DNA from: Lachnospiraceae bacterium
GTDB lineage: Bacteria; Bacillota; Clostridia; Lachnospirales; Lachnospiraceae
Length of the DNA stretch: 64,000 nucleotides
Assembly: GCA_021203305.1 (NCBI GenBank)
Contig: JAJQBK010000011.1
Coordinates: 16,023 to 80,022, forward strand
Direction of reading: 5' to 3'
The notes below the pieces were generated by a model, which was given only the letters and a program-made list of their open reading frames with translations, had not been told where the DNA came from and ran no database searches. Positions 44,489-52,302 of this stretch are shown piece by piece; within the stretch, counting starts at the first letter, position 1; the number at the start of each line of letters is the position of its first letter. Both the position numbers and the translations under genes were made by a program.

Positions 44489-46831
44489 TTACAGCCCGAC
44501 CAGGGACGCGTAGGGCTCGAAATCGGAGCGGGTGAACACCTTGCCGGTCTTCACAAACTCATACCGGATGGCCTGCAGGTAATGCTTCATGCAGACCTCC
44601 TGGCCGTCCCCGTCCGCCGCCGCCAGAAAGGCCGCGTTCAGGATGCAGTTTTTGATATTGCCGCCCACAAACTCAAATTTCTCCGCCAGAAAGCGGATAT
44701 CCACATCCTCCCCCAGCGGCGTTCCCTTGGGGATGGTGGTCCTCCAGAGCATCTCCCTGGTGTCCGCGTCCGGGAACTGGAATTCCACAATGTATTTCAT
44801 CCGGCGGAAAAACGCCGGGTCAATATTGTGCTTATAGTTGGTGGCCAGGACCGATACCCCGTCGTAGGCCTCCACCTCCTGCAAAAGCAGGGCCGTCTTA
44901 TTGTTGTTGGAGGCCTGGTTGGAGCCGCCGTCGTCGGAGCGCTTGGCAAAGAGGGTGTCGCATTCGTCAAAGAACAGCACCACATTGCACTTTTTGGCCT
45001 CCCGGAAAATCATGGAGATGGATTTCTCCGTCTCACCCACATACTTGTCGATGACCTTGGACAGGTCCACCCGGTACAGCTCCAGGTTCAGCTCGTGGGC
45101 AATGACCTGGGCGCACATGGATTTGCCGGTGCCGGGCGCCCCGAATAAAAGAATGGAAAGGCCGCGGCCGTAGGGGTATTTCTTTGTATAATTCCAGTTG
45201 TCGTAAACCTGCTTACGGAAGGTCATCTGGTCGATGGCGTGCTCCAGGGTCTCCCGCTGATCCTTATTCATGACGATGTCCTCAAAGCCGAAATTGGCCT
45301 TGACGCGGGTGGCCTTCTGCGTCAGCTCGGAGCTCATCTGATTATTGCAGCCCTTAAACAGGGTGCTCCTGGGGATCAGAATATCCTTATCCATGACGGC
45401 GTAGCTTCTGGCCTGATGAAGGGCCGCCTTAATCTTTCCCGGGGTAAATAGAAACTTGGTGGCCATCTCCGCCAGGTCCACGTCCTCCGCCAGAGAATAA
45501 TCCTTCGCGTAATATCTCCAGCAGTCCTCCCTCTCCTGATTGGAGGGGGTGGGAAGCTCCAGCTCCGTGAATTCCTCCTTGGTCATCTCCTTCATGGTCA
45601 GCTTTTCCTTACTCAGGGCAAAGCAAAGCACCCCATGGCGGGTCAGGCTGGAAAAGGCCAGATCCATGTAACCGATGAATTTCTCCTTTTCCTCCTCCCG
45701 GTAGCTTAAATCGTCCAGACAGCAGCAGGCGCCGAGCAGAATGCACTCCCTGGTCACCGCCCACAGGGCCCGGTTCACAAACTCAAAATCATAGACAAAT
45801 AATTTTTTGCAGTTGATGGTGATGGCCTGCAGGCCGCGCCGTTTACAGAAATGTTTAATAAAAAATTTCCGGCCGCTGCCTTCGTCCCCGAAGATGGAAA
45901 AAATTCTCACACCCTCCCCGTAGGAAATTTCCAGCGCCTCTAAAACTCCCTCGTTTGCCAGAATCGGATCCAGCTCTCCCTCCTTTGTCAGTATCTGGAA
46001 GAAGCGGATATAATTCTCATCCAGGCGCAGCGGATTCTTGCCGAAGAGAAAATCAATCACCCTTTTGTCCGGGGAAACCACGGTGGAAAAGGGCATGCTG
46101 CCCGAAACCCGCAGATTTAAAAGCGGCAGAAGCTGCTCTAAGCAAACCGACATATCCCCGTAGGCCCCGGTGATGGAAAAGCGGCTGCCGTAATACAGCT
46201 TGGCCGCGGATTCAATGGTGGGGGCGGACAGGCTGCCGTTCTCATTGATGACCTGGAAAATTCCCGCGTAATCGGTCTGTGTGGAGGACAGAATGCTGCA
46301 GGCCAGGCAGAAAACGGTGAAATCCTCAAAATCCAGGCGTCTGCAGATATCATGGAAGGGAAGGCTGATCCCCTGTTCAACAGAAAGGGCCGCCCGGGCG
46401 TTTATGTAATCGATCATCTGCTCCATGGTCTGCGCCTCGCCCCCGTCCTGTTCCGAACCGGACTCCTCCCCGTCAAAAGAAGCCATGGAAAAATCCGCGA
46501 ACAGGTCTAAAAGCTCCTGATCCTCCAGGCCCAGGTCCTCCCCATCGTCCGCCGGAGCATCCTCCCGACCCGTCTCTTCGTCCGCGTCGTTTTTCGTCTG
46601 CCGGTCCACAAACTGGTCTATCTTGTCAAGACAGGTATCATGGGCCACCTCCAGGTCCGGATACAGCACATTTTTGTATCCTCCCTGTCCGGTGGCGTAT
46701 ATTTTTTTCATGCCGGAGAGATAACGGTTCATGGCCTCATTGACACAGCTGAAGAGATATTCCATATACTGTTCATAGTTCCCGAAGGGCTTCTCCTGAT
46801 CCTGCCCGGCAAAAATGGCGTTAATATTCAT
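44489..46831 (-). CDS. CIS-associated tandem AAA+ ATPase (first copy)
   Basis: The 780-residue protein has an acidic low-complexity insert near residues 80-130. A degenerate central ATPase segment follows (FGDEGSGRKFFIKHF, LDDLSYREEE), then an intact C-terminal AAA domain. That domain has Walker A FGAPGTGKS (about residue 565), pore loop KYVGETEKSIS, Walker B VVLFFDECDTLFAKR, and VLATNYKHNIDPAFFRRM. It is paralogous to the ATPase at 35456-37696 and of the type found in extracellular contractile injection systems. AAAGGAG precedes the ATG. Having two such genes, each at the head of a cargo block, suggests each may serve a different cargo set. Confidence 0.9.
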   Translation of the reverse strand: MNINAIFAGQDQEKPFGNYEQYMEYLFSCVNEAMNRYLSGMKKIYATGQGGYKNVLYPDLEVAHDTCLDKIDQFVDRQTKNDADEETGREDAPADDGEDLGLEDQELLDLFADFSMASFDGEESGSEQDGGEAQTMEQMIDYINARAALSVEQGISLPFHDICRRLDFEDFTVFCLACSILSSTQTDYAGIFQVINENGSLSAPTIESAAKLYYGSRFSITGAYGDMSVCLEQLLPLLNLRVSGSMPFSTVVSPDKRVIDFLFGKNPLRLDENYIRFFQILTKEGELDPILANEGVLEALEISYGEGVRIFSIFGDEGSGRKFFIKHFCKRRGLQAITINCKKLFVYDFEFVNRALWAVTRECILLGACCCLDDLSYREEEKEKFIGYMDLAFSSLTRHGVLCFALSKEKLTMKEMTKEEFTELELPTPSNQEREDCWRYYAKDYSLAEDVDLAEMATKFLFTPGKIKAALHQARSYAVMDKDILIPRSTLFKGCNNQMSSELTQKATRVKANFGFEDIVMNKDQRETLEHAIDQMTFRKQVYDNWNYTKKYPYGRGLSILLFGAPGTGKSMCAQVIAHELNLELYRVDLSKVIDKYVGETEKSISMIFREAKKCNVVLFFDECDTLFAKRSDDGGSNQASNNNKTALLLQEVEAYDGVSVLATNYKHNIDPAFFRRMKYIVEFQFPDADTREMLWRTTIPKGTPLGEDVDIRFLAEKFEFVGGNIKNCILNAAFLAAADGDGQEVCMKHYLQAIRYEFVKTGKVFTRSDFEPYASLVGL

Positions 46832-46898
46832 TCCTTCGCTCCTTTATCTGCGGAGTCCCGGACGCCGCTGCAAAATTCACACCGGCGCCCTGACATTG

Positions 46899-47123
46899 TC
46901 ATCCCGTTTTCTTTCCCCCGGTGCGAAAAACAGCCTGCCTGTCAAAAACACTTTCAGCGGTATTGATGCCCCCGAAGGGAGTTTTGTCAAAAACACTCTT
47001 CGCCTCATTCAGATCCGGCATTCTCTTCCACTCCATGTATTCGTCCGTCTCCTCGTCCTCCTCCGGCGAGAGGACGGGACTTTTATTCTTTTTCTCCTCA
47101 GCCAGACGGTCCCCGACTCTCAT
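46899..47123 (-). CDS. Small acidic protein with repeated SVFD motif
   Basis: The 74-residue product begins MRVGDRLAEEKKNKS and overlaps the stop of the kinase gene upstream by four bases (ATGA), a sign of coupled translation. It is acidic in the middle (SPEEDEETDEY). Near its end it holds two short repeats, EAKSVFDKTPF and TAESVFDRQAVF, 15 residues apart. No family is recognised. The repeats could be docking peptides for a partner such as the AAA+ ATPase encoded next, but nothing shows this directly. Confidence 0.6.
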   Translation of the reverse strand: MRVGDRLAEEKKNKSPVLSPEEDEETDEYMEWKRMPDLNEAKSVFDKTPFGGINTAESVFDRQAVFRTGGKKTG

Positions 47124-47557
47124 TCTGTCTCCCCTTCTTCCTCGATGCCCTTCTCTATGGTAAGGATATTGCAGCCGTTCTCGTACCGGTATTCCACCTG
47201 GTCCATGGTCTGCTTTACCATGAAGATTCCCAGGCCCCCAATCTCCCGCTCCTGAGCGGAAAGGGTAATATCCGGGTCCTCCCTTTCCAGAGGATTGTAG
47301 GGAATTCCCTTATCCATCAGGGTCACCCGGCAGCGCTTCGGGTCGCCGGACACGTCCATGGAGACTACAGCCTCCCCGGCGTCTCCTCCGTAAGCGTAGC
47401 TGGCGATATTGACATAAAGCTCCTCCACAGCGATCAGGATCTGGGTCTGTATCGATTTTTCGCAGCTGTTTTTATTTAAGTACTCTTCTATGGCGTCCAG
47501 AACGGTATAGAGCGTGTCGTTGCTGGCCTGCACGTGCAGATCATCCATTCGTTCCAT
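47120..47557 (-). CDS. SpoIIAB/RsbW-like anti-sigma serine kinase
   Basis: The 145-residue HATPase_c_2 protein keeps the ATP-binding boxes: N box VEELYVNIASYAY, G1 DKGIPYNPLE and G2 GGLGIFMVKQTMD. Such proteins phosphorylate STAS antagonists and bind a sigma factor or another partner in a partner switch. It starts immediately after the ABC ATPase stop codon and two genes after a STAS gene, so all parts of a switch except a sigma factor and phosphatase are in this cassette. A SpoIIE-type phosphatase is about 21 kb to the left. No sigma factor gene is in the window, so the output could be a non-sigma target. Confidence 0.88.
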   Translation of the reverse strand: MERMDDLHVQASNDTLYTVLDAIEEYLNKNSCEKSIQTQILIAVEELYVNIASYAYGGDAGEAVVSMDVSGDPKRCRVTLMDKGIPYNPLEREDPDITLSAQEREIGGLGIFMVKQTMDQVEYRYENGCNILTIEKGIEEEGETE

Positions 47558-48208
47558 TTATTTTCCCTCTCTTTCCAGCGGAATTTCCCGGTAAGGCAGC
47601 CCCGCCGCGTTTGGCACATCGTGTGTGGCGATTATCACAGTGATTCCCTGCTGGTGAACCACCTCGAACAGCTTCATGATCTCCCTTGATTCCGCGGGAG
47701 AAAGATTTCCGGTGGGTTCATCCGCCGGAAGAAGCTTCGGATAATTGGCAAGCGCCCTGGCCAGGCAGACTCTCTGTTTCTCTCCCCCGGAAAGCTGCTC
47801 CGGACAGCTTTTGTGCAGATGGGAGATCCCCGTCAGCCGAAGCAGGGAACTGATTGCCGTCCGGCTATCCCTTTTGCTTCCTCCCGCCGCAAGCCTGGCC
47901 AGCTCCACATTCTCGTAGACATTCAGCCTGGAAACCAGGGAAGGCTCCTGAAAAACGATTCCGATCTTTCTCCTGTAAAAAGGAACCTCGTTTCTTCCCA
48001 TCAGGCTGATATCCTCACCGAAAACCGTGATTTTGCCGCCCGTCAATGGGGTCTCCTTCATGAGAAGCCTTAACAGCGTAGTCTTGCCCGCGCCGCTCTT
48101 CCCTGTCAGAAGAATCATCTCTCCCTGTTGAATCAGAGCGTTAAAATCCTCAAACACCCGCCCGCAGGGACCTCCGTAGTCTTTTCCCACATGCTCAAAG
48201 CTGATCAT
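47558..48208 (-). CDS. ABC transporter ATPase (FtsE/LolD-like) without a permease
   Basis: The 216-residue ATPase has Walker A LTGKSGAGKTTLLRLL, Q loop IVFQEPSLVSRLNVYENV, signature LSGGEKQRVCLARAL, Walker B LLPADEPTG and the H loop IIATHDVPNA. The type is that of FtsE/LolD/MacB ATPases, which normally work with FtsX-like permeases. No permease gene is nearby; it sits between STAS and kinase genes in the injection-system run. It may energise an unseen permease or have a non-transport role such as controlling wall hydrolysis or particle release. All catalytic motifs are intact. Confidence 0.9.
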   Translation of the reverse strand: MISFEHVGKDYGGPCGRVFEDFNALIQQGEMILLTGKSGAGKTTLLRLLMKETPLTGGKITVFGEDISLMGRNEVPFYRRKIGIVFQEPSLVSRLNVYENVELARLAAGGSKRDSRTAISSLLRLTGISHLHKSCPEQLSGGEKQRVCLARALANYPKLLPADEPTGNLSPAESREIMKLFEVVHQQGITVIIATHDVPNAAGLPYREIPLEREGK

Positions 48209-48213
48209 ATCCG

Positions 48214-48513
48214 CTATTCAATGGTCAGCATCTTGGAAAAGCCGGTCATGTCAAACACCTTCATGACAGCGTCGCACACATGGGTCAGCTTCATGCTCCC
48301 GCCCTTGGAGCTGGCCGTTTTCTGGCCGATCAGAAGCGCCCGAAGCCCCGAGCTTGACACATAGTCCACCCTTTCCAGATTTAAAACCACCGCATTCCCC
48401 TTCTGGAATGCCTGAAGAATACTCTTCTGCAGCTGCGGGCTGGTGTTGGTGTCCACCCGTCCCTCCACGTTCAGCTGAACTGTCTCTCCCTGCCTGGTCT
48501 CTGTAATCGTCAT
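48214..48513 (-). CDS. STAS-domain anti-anti-sigma factor
   Basis: The 99-residue single-domain STAS protein is of the SpoIIAA/RsbV type. The phosphorylation site region is RVDYVSSSGLRALLIG, with Ser54 or Ser55 as the likely acceptor. The N-terminal strand LNVEGRVDTNTSPQLQ is typical. It would be inactivated by the kinase encoded at 47120-47557 and reactivated by a PP2C phosphatase. AAGGAGG lies before the ATG. It directly follows the baseplate genes, which suggests that the switch controls assembly, firing or expression of the injection system. Confidence 0.92.
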   Translation of the reverse strand: MTITETRQGETVQLNVEGRVDTNTSPQLQKSILQAFQKGNAVVLNLERVDYVSSSGLRALLIGQKTASSKGGSMKLTHVCDAVMKVFDMTGFSKMLTIE

Positions 48514-48556
48514 TCTGGTCTGTCCTCCTTACTGATATCTGCATTTTCTTTTCTTT

Positions 48557-49657
48557 TTATTCGCTCAGGCGCACCGCCCCGTCCAGGGTCTTCTTTTCAT
48601 CTAACGATCCCGGACCTCTGTCTGAGATTCCGGCGTTCATATCCAGATAGGAATACTGATCCAGCGTACCGCTCTTCTCCATCCGGATGATATGAAGTCT
48701 GGCCCGGACCGGCTTAAACTGCTCCATCAGAAACAGAAGCCTAGAGATCTCCAGCTGTGTGGCGGAGCCCTTTACAAGAACAGTCACATCATAAACGCTG
48801 TCCCCGTAAAGCTTTTCAAATTCCCTCATCTGCTCCGGCTCAATATAATCCGCCATCACGTTCCGCTCCAGCACCTGTACCTTCTGCCCCAGCACAATCT
48901 CGCCTATCCGCTCCAAAGCCGCCTTCGTACCCTTCATCCGGTTCAGCGCGTAGGCTTCTTTTACCAGCGGCCGCAAAATCGCCTCGTCCAGGAAATCATC
49001 TCCCACATCCAGGCCCAGCCAGGAAGCGTACATGGGTAAAAGCGCCGCCGGGCACTTCCCTGGATCCAGCAGCTGCGGGAGGCTGTCGATTTTTCCCTCA
49101 AAATCGTTGTACATGCTGGAAAATACAGACATATACCGGTGAAAAAAGCTGTTCCGCTCCTGATAAACGCCGGGGAAGGTATTCATGAAATTATCCCCCT
49201 GCCTGTCTATGGTGATCGTGGAAAAAGCGCAGCTCCCCTCGCCGTCCGCCTCCAGCATCAGATACAGATATCTTCCCCGCAGGCCGTACAGCAGAATATC
49301 CGTCCGGTTCACTGTCCGAAGCGCCCCCACCCTGTCAAAAAATTCCCTTTTGACGGTTGGGCTTTCCTTCGGGTCACAGAGGAAATCCTGAATCCTGACA
49401 GGCTCGCCCCGGCGGTAAAAGGAATCCTCATTCAAGGCGACAGCCCGCAGATAAAAAATCATATCCTCGGAGTGCCGAAGGTCCGTCCTTAATCTGCCCC
49501 ACTCTGCGTCAATGACACCGCTGTCCACCGCCTTCAGATAAACATAATGCTCCGCCTCATGGGGACTGGCCCGGAAAAATTCGTTCTCCGCCGGCACAAA
49601 TCCCGGAAAACAGCCGCTCTGTATGCGATTTTTTCTGATGGTATAAATATCAGCCAT
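48557..49657 (-). CDS. Phage tail protein gpI-like baseplate component
   Basis: The 366-residue protein has the tail protein I/P2-type segment FEGKIDSLPQLLDPGKCPAALL, then YASWLGLDVGDDF and LVKEAYALNRMKGTKAAL. This family links the baseplate wedge to fibres in phages and injection systems. The N-terminal 130 residues form a separate beta-rich domain. It follows two baseplate J-like genes, as in related clusters. Start and spacing are normal. Confidence 0.85.
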   Translation of the reverse strand: MADIYTIRKNRIQSGCFPGFVPAENEFFRASPHEAEHYVYLKAVDSGVIDAEWGRLRTDLRHSEDMIFYLRAVALNEDSFYRRGEPVRIQDFLCDPKESPTVKREFFDRVGALRTVNRTDILLYGLRGRYLYLMLEADGEGSCAFSTITIDRQGDNFMNTFPGVYQERNSFFHRYMSVFSSMYNDFEGKIDSLPQLLDPGKCPAALLPMYASWLGLDVGDDFLDEAILRPLVKEAYALNRMKGTKAALERIGEIVLGQKVQVLERNVMADYIEPEQMREFEKLYGDSVYDVTVLVKGSATQLEISRLLFLMEQFKPVRARLHIIRMEKSGTLDQYSYLDMNAGISDRGPGSLDEKKTLDGAVRLSE

Positions 49658-49672
49658 TGTCCACTCCCGTTT

Positions 49673-51766
49673 TTAACTTCTGCCGACCACAGTCTCTATC
49701 TGAATATCCCCCGCATAGCAGAGGACGCCTTCCGCGGGAAACACATCGGAATCTACCACCCTCGCCAGCCCCGGGTTCCGGGGCTTTAGAGAAAGCTCAT
49801 AGACAAATTCCACACAGCTTTGCTCCTCCAGCCGGTGAAACACCTGGTCGAACCGGATGGGCTCGCCGAAGTTTCTGTCCGATTCCACACAGTCCAGCGC
49901 CTCCCTGAGAGTCTGTTCAATCTGCCGCAGGCTGTCCATGGAATGGCGTTTTACATAGACCGTTCCCTGCACATCCACCTTCACATAAACAGGCCCCGTA
50001 ATTTCAATCCTGGTGGTGAGAAGCCGTCTTAAGTCAAGATAATCGGAAATGATTTTCCTGTATTGGTCCGACAGCTGAGGAAACGCGTCCCCTGTCCCGG
50101 GCTTTACCGCCACCCGCACCGTGTTGCGGGACTCATCCATAAAAGCCTTCACCTTATGGATACAAAGCCCCGGCAGGTCCTTGACCAGCCGCTCATAATC
50201 CGCGGCTGTGACCGCGGTACAGGGCCTTTCCATATCCGTCAGGAAACGCCTCTTTACCTGGTCCGGTGTTTCCCGGAAGCGTCCTCCCGTACCCCGCCCC
50301 GGGTTATAAAAGCTCACAGTTTCGATTCCATCGCCGAACAGGACATTTTCCTCCCGGATGTTGCCTTCCTCTCCCCGGGTTGTGCTGAGGGCGCCGATCA
50401 GGAGCCTGGCGCCGATAAATTTCCCGCCGTCGCGGATGATCAGCTTCCCCTCTTCCTCGTCAAGATCGTAGGTCAGATCATCCTCGCCGTAACGGGAGGG
50501 CCTGACAAAATCGTACAGCTCCACCCCCTGCTCATCCAGCCGCTCCGCGATAATACAGAAGGACTCCGGCACGATGTGATCCATGGGAAGGTCTATGACC
50601 TGATCGTCCATTCCAAGCACCCTTCCCAGGTCGTAGCGGCGCATGATTTCCTCATTGTAGGCCACAATTTTGACAGGATTTTTCAGCTTCTGCGGGGCGA
50701 AACCGTATTTTTCCCTGTCAAAGCTCCAGGTCAGGCTTCCGTCCGCCTCCCCGGCCAGGTCATAGTAACGGCCCTTTCCCGGGATCCGGCTCCCTCTGGT
50801 GTATTTGCGGTAGGAAGCCCCTTTTTCCTCCTTGCAAAAAACGGTAATATAGCCGTATTGTAAAAGGCTGCTCTTTAAGGTAATCCTGGTAATCCGGTTA
50901 AAGGTGTGGCAGACCGCCTGGGAATCCTTCTGCCAGACCTCAAACAGAAAGCCGCTCACATTCAAAAGCCGGGGCGCCGTATCATACTCCGCCCGCTGAA
51001 GCAGCGCCCGGATTACATAGGGGCTGCCCTCAACCAGGGGACATGGAACAGCGGCCCGTTGCGGGAGCCTTAAGCGGACCTCGCCGCTGATCAGAAAGCC
51101 GGCGGTATCGTCCTTCGCGTGCATGGGGACAAAGCCCTCTTTTGTATAGCACTCCCAGCGGATATCCGCGAAGGGGTTGTTTTTCTTTTCCTCAAAGGGA
51201 TTTCGGTTCGGATTCTCCTGCGCCCGGAAATAAAATATCATCTCTCCGTTAGCCTCAGGCAGTCTGTCTGCGCAAAACCACAGACTGTCCCCCGAAGCCG
51301 GATTTGGTCCGAACACCGGAACGGGGACTTTTACATCCCTGTCCGTCAGATGCGGAAAGCTCTGCCACTTTCCCTGCCGAAGGCTCAAAATCCGGGTTAT
51401 GCGTCCGGGCATCAGGCACAGCGGCCGGTTCGTCTCAAAGCATACGTTCCCCAGCAGAAATTTCTGGTTTGTCTTAAGGGCCAGCTCCTCCTTCAGATTG
51501 TCCGTCCCCAGAAGCGCGCGGGCGCAGCGGCCCTTTTTCGTCTCAAAGCCCACCAGCTTCAAAAGCCCCAGACGAACCTTGGGCGTAACCTGATTGATAT
51601 GGTTCTGCTGCAGGATCTCAAAGGCCGTCAGATTCTCAAGAATCGTGACGCCCGGATCCGAGGGAAGGAAATTGGTCCATTCCTTCGAATACATGGGTAT
51701 CTCGATCGTGGCCTCCGCCATCAGCTCGTCATATGTTTTATCATCCAGATTTCGATCATTCAGCAT
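49673..51766 (-). CDS. Baseplate J-like wedge protein (Afp12-like)
   Basis: The 697-residue protein starts MLNDRNLDDKTYDELMAEA, with the family segment WTNFLPSDPGVTILENLTAFEI, seen at the N-terminus of gp6/J-like baseplate proteins of injection systems. The C-terminal part has VTAADYERLVKDLPGLCIHKVKA and the gp6-like end LTTRIEITGPVYVKVDVQG, then DQVFHRLEEQSCVEFVYEL. AAGGAGGA precedes the ATG. It would form half of the baseplate wedge with the protein encoded at 51811-54830. Confidence 0.88.
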   Translation of the reverse strand: MLNDRNLDDKTYDELMAEATIEIPMYSKEWTNFLPSDPGVTILENLTAFEILQQNHINQVTPKVRLGLLKLVGFETKKGRCARALLGTDNLKEELALKTNQKFLLGNVCFETNRPLCLMPGRITRILSLRQGKWQSFPHLTDRDVKVPVPVFGPNPASGDSLWFCADRLPEANGEMIFYFRAQENPNRNPFEEKKNNPFADIRWECYTKEGFVPMHAKDDTAGFLISGEVRLRLPQRAAVPCPLVEGSPYVIRALLQRAEYDTAPRLLNVSGFLFEVWQKDSQAVCHTFNRITRITLKSSLLQYGYITVFCKEEKGASYRKYTRGSRIPGKGRYYDLAGEADGSLTWSFDREKYGFAPQKLKNPVKIVAYNEEIMRRYDLGRVLGMDDQVIDLPMDHIVPESFCIIAERLDEQGVELYDFVRPSRYGEDDLTYDLDEEEGKLIIRDGGKFIGARLLIGALSTTRGEEGNIREENVLFGDGIETVSFYNPGRGTGGRFRETPDQVKRRFLTDMERPCTAVTAADYERLVKDLPGLCIHKVKAFMDESRNTVRVAVKPGTGDAFPQLSDQYRKIISDYLDLRRLLTTRIEITGPVYVKVDVQGTVYVKRHSMDSLRQIEQTLREALDCVESDRNFGEPIRFDQVFHRLEEQSCVEFVYELSLKPRNPGLARVVDSDVFPAEGVLCYAGDIQIETVVGRS

Positions 51767-51810
51767 CGAAAAATCCTCCTTGAGGGCCAGGATCTGTCTT
51801 TAACAGCTCC

Positions 51811-52302
51811 TTACTCATCCGTTATCGCAACGTGAATCCTGTGCTCCCCGCTTCTGCAGACAAAGAAGGGATTGGCCGGGGCGTTTTCCAGATCTGTTTC
51901 ATGAGCGCCGTCGGCGTCCCGCCAGGAAACGGTCACTGACATTCTTCTGACCACGGCCTTGCTTCGGAGCGTATTCAGGCGGATCAGAAGCTGGGTCCGC
52001 TTGGGCAGCGTTCCGATCGTCCAGCCGCTTCCGTCGTCCCCTGTGACCGGATTCAGATACCGCTCCAGAGTCTCCCGCAGGAGGTTCTGCACCTCAAAGC
52101 TGTCGTCCATCTGCCGGACTCTCACCCACAGCTCCACGCCGATTGCGGCGTAAACCGGCTCCATCAGATACAGATCATCGTCTCCGACAGTCAGTTCACA
52201 GGCCTCCTGCAAATGCTTTTTCAATGTCCCGGACAGGCTGTGGAAGGAATAGGAGCCGATTTCAAAATCCTTCATCAGGATCAGAAAGGTCAGGGCGCTG
52301 TC
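51811..52302 (-). CDS. C-terminal part of the first baseplate J-like protein, in the -1 frame
   Basis: This open stretch continues the baseplate protein encoded upstream but in the -1 frame. Read from 52302 it runs DSALTFLILMKDFEIGSYSF, then MEPVYAAIGVELWVRV and ERYLNPVTGDDGSGWTIG, the standard C-terminal gp6/J-like segment. A separate ATG (52275) gives 154 residues, but it has no convincing ribosome binding site and would begin in the middle of a strand. The better reading is that it is joined to the upstream frame by a -1 shift at 52302-52308, giving about 1006 residues in total. Confidence 0.8.
   Translation of the reverse strand, partial: DSALTFLILMKDFEIGSYSFHSLSGTLKKHLQEACELTVGDDDLYLMEPVYAAIGVELWVRVRQMDDSFEVQNLLRETLERYLNPVTGDDGSGWTIGTLPKRTQLLIRLNTLRSKAVVRRMSVTVSWRDADGAHETDLENAPANPFFVCRSGEHRIHVAITDE

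Noticed and set aside
47558..48208. A complete ABC transporter or FtsEX pair
   Set aside because: No permease or FtsX-like membrane protein is encoded next to the ATPase.
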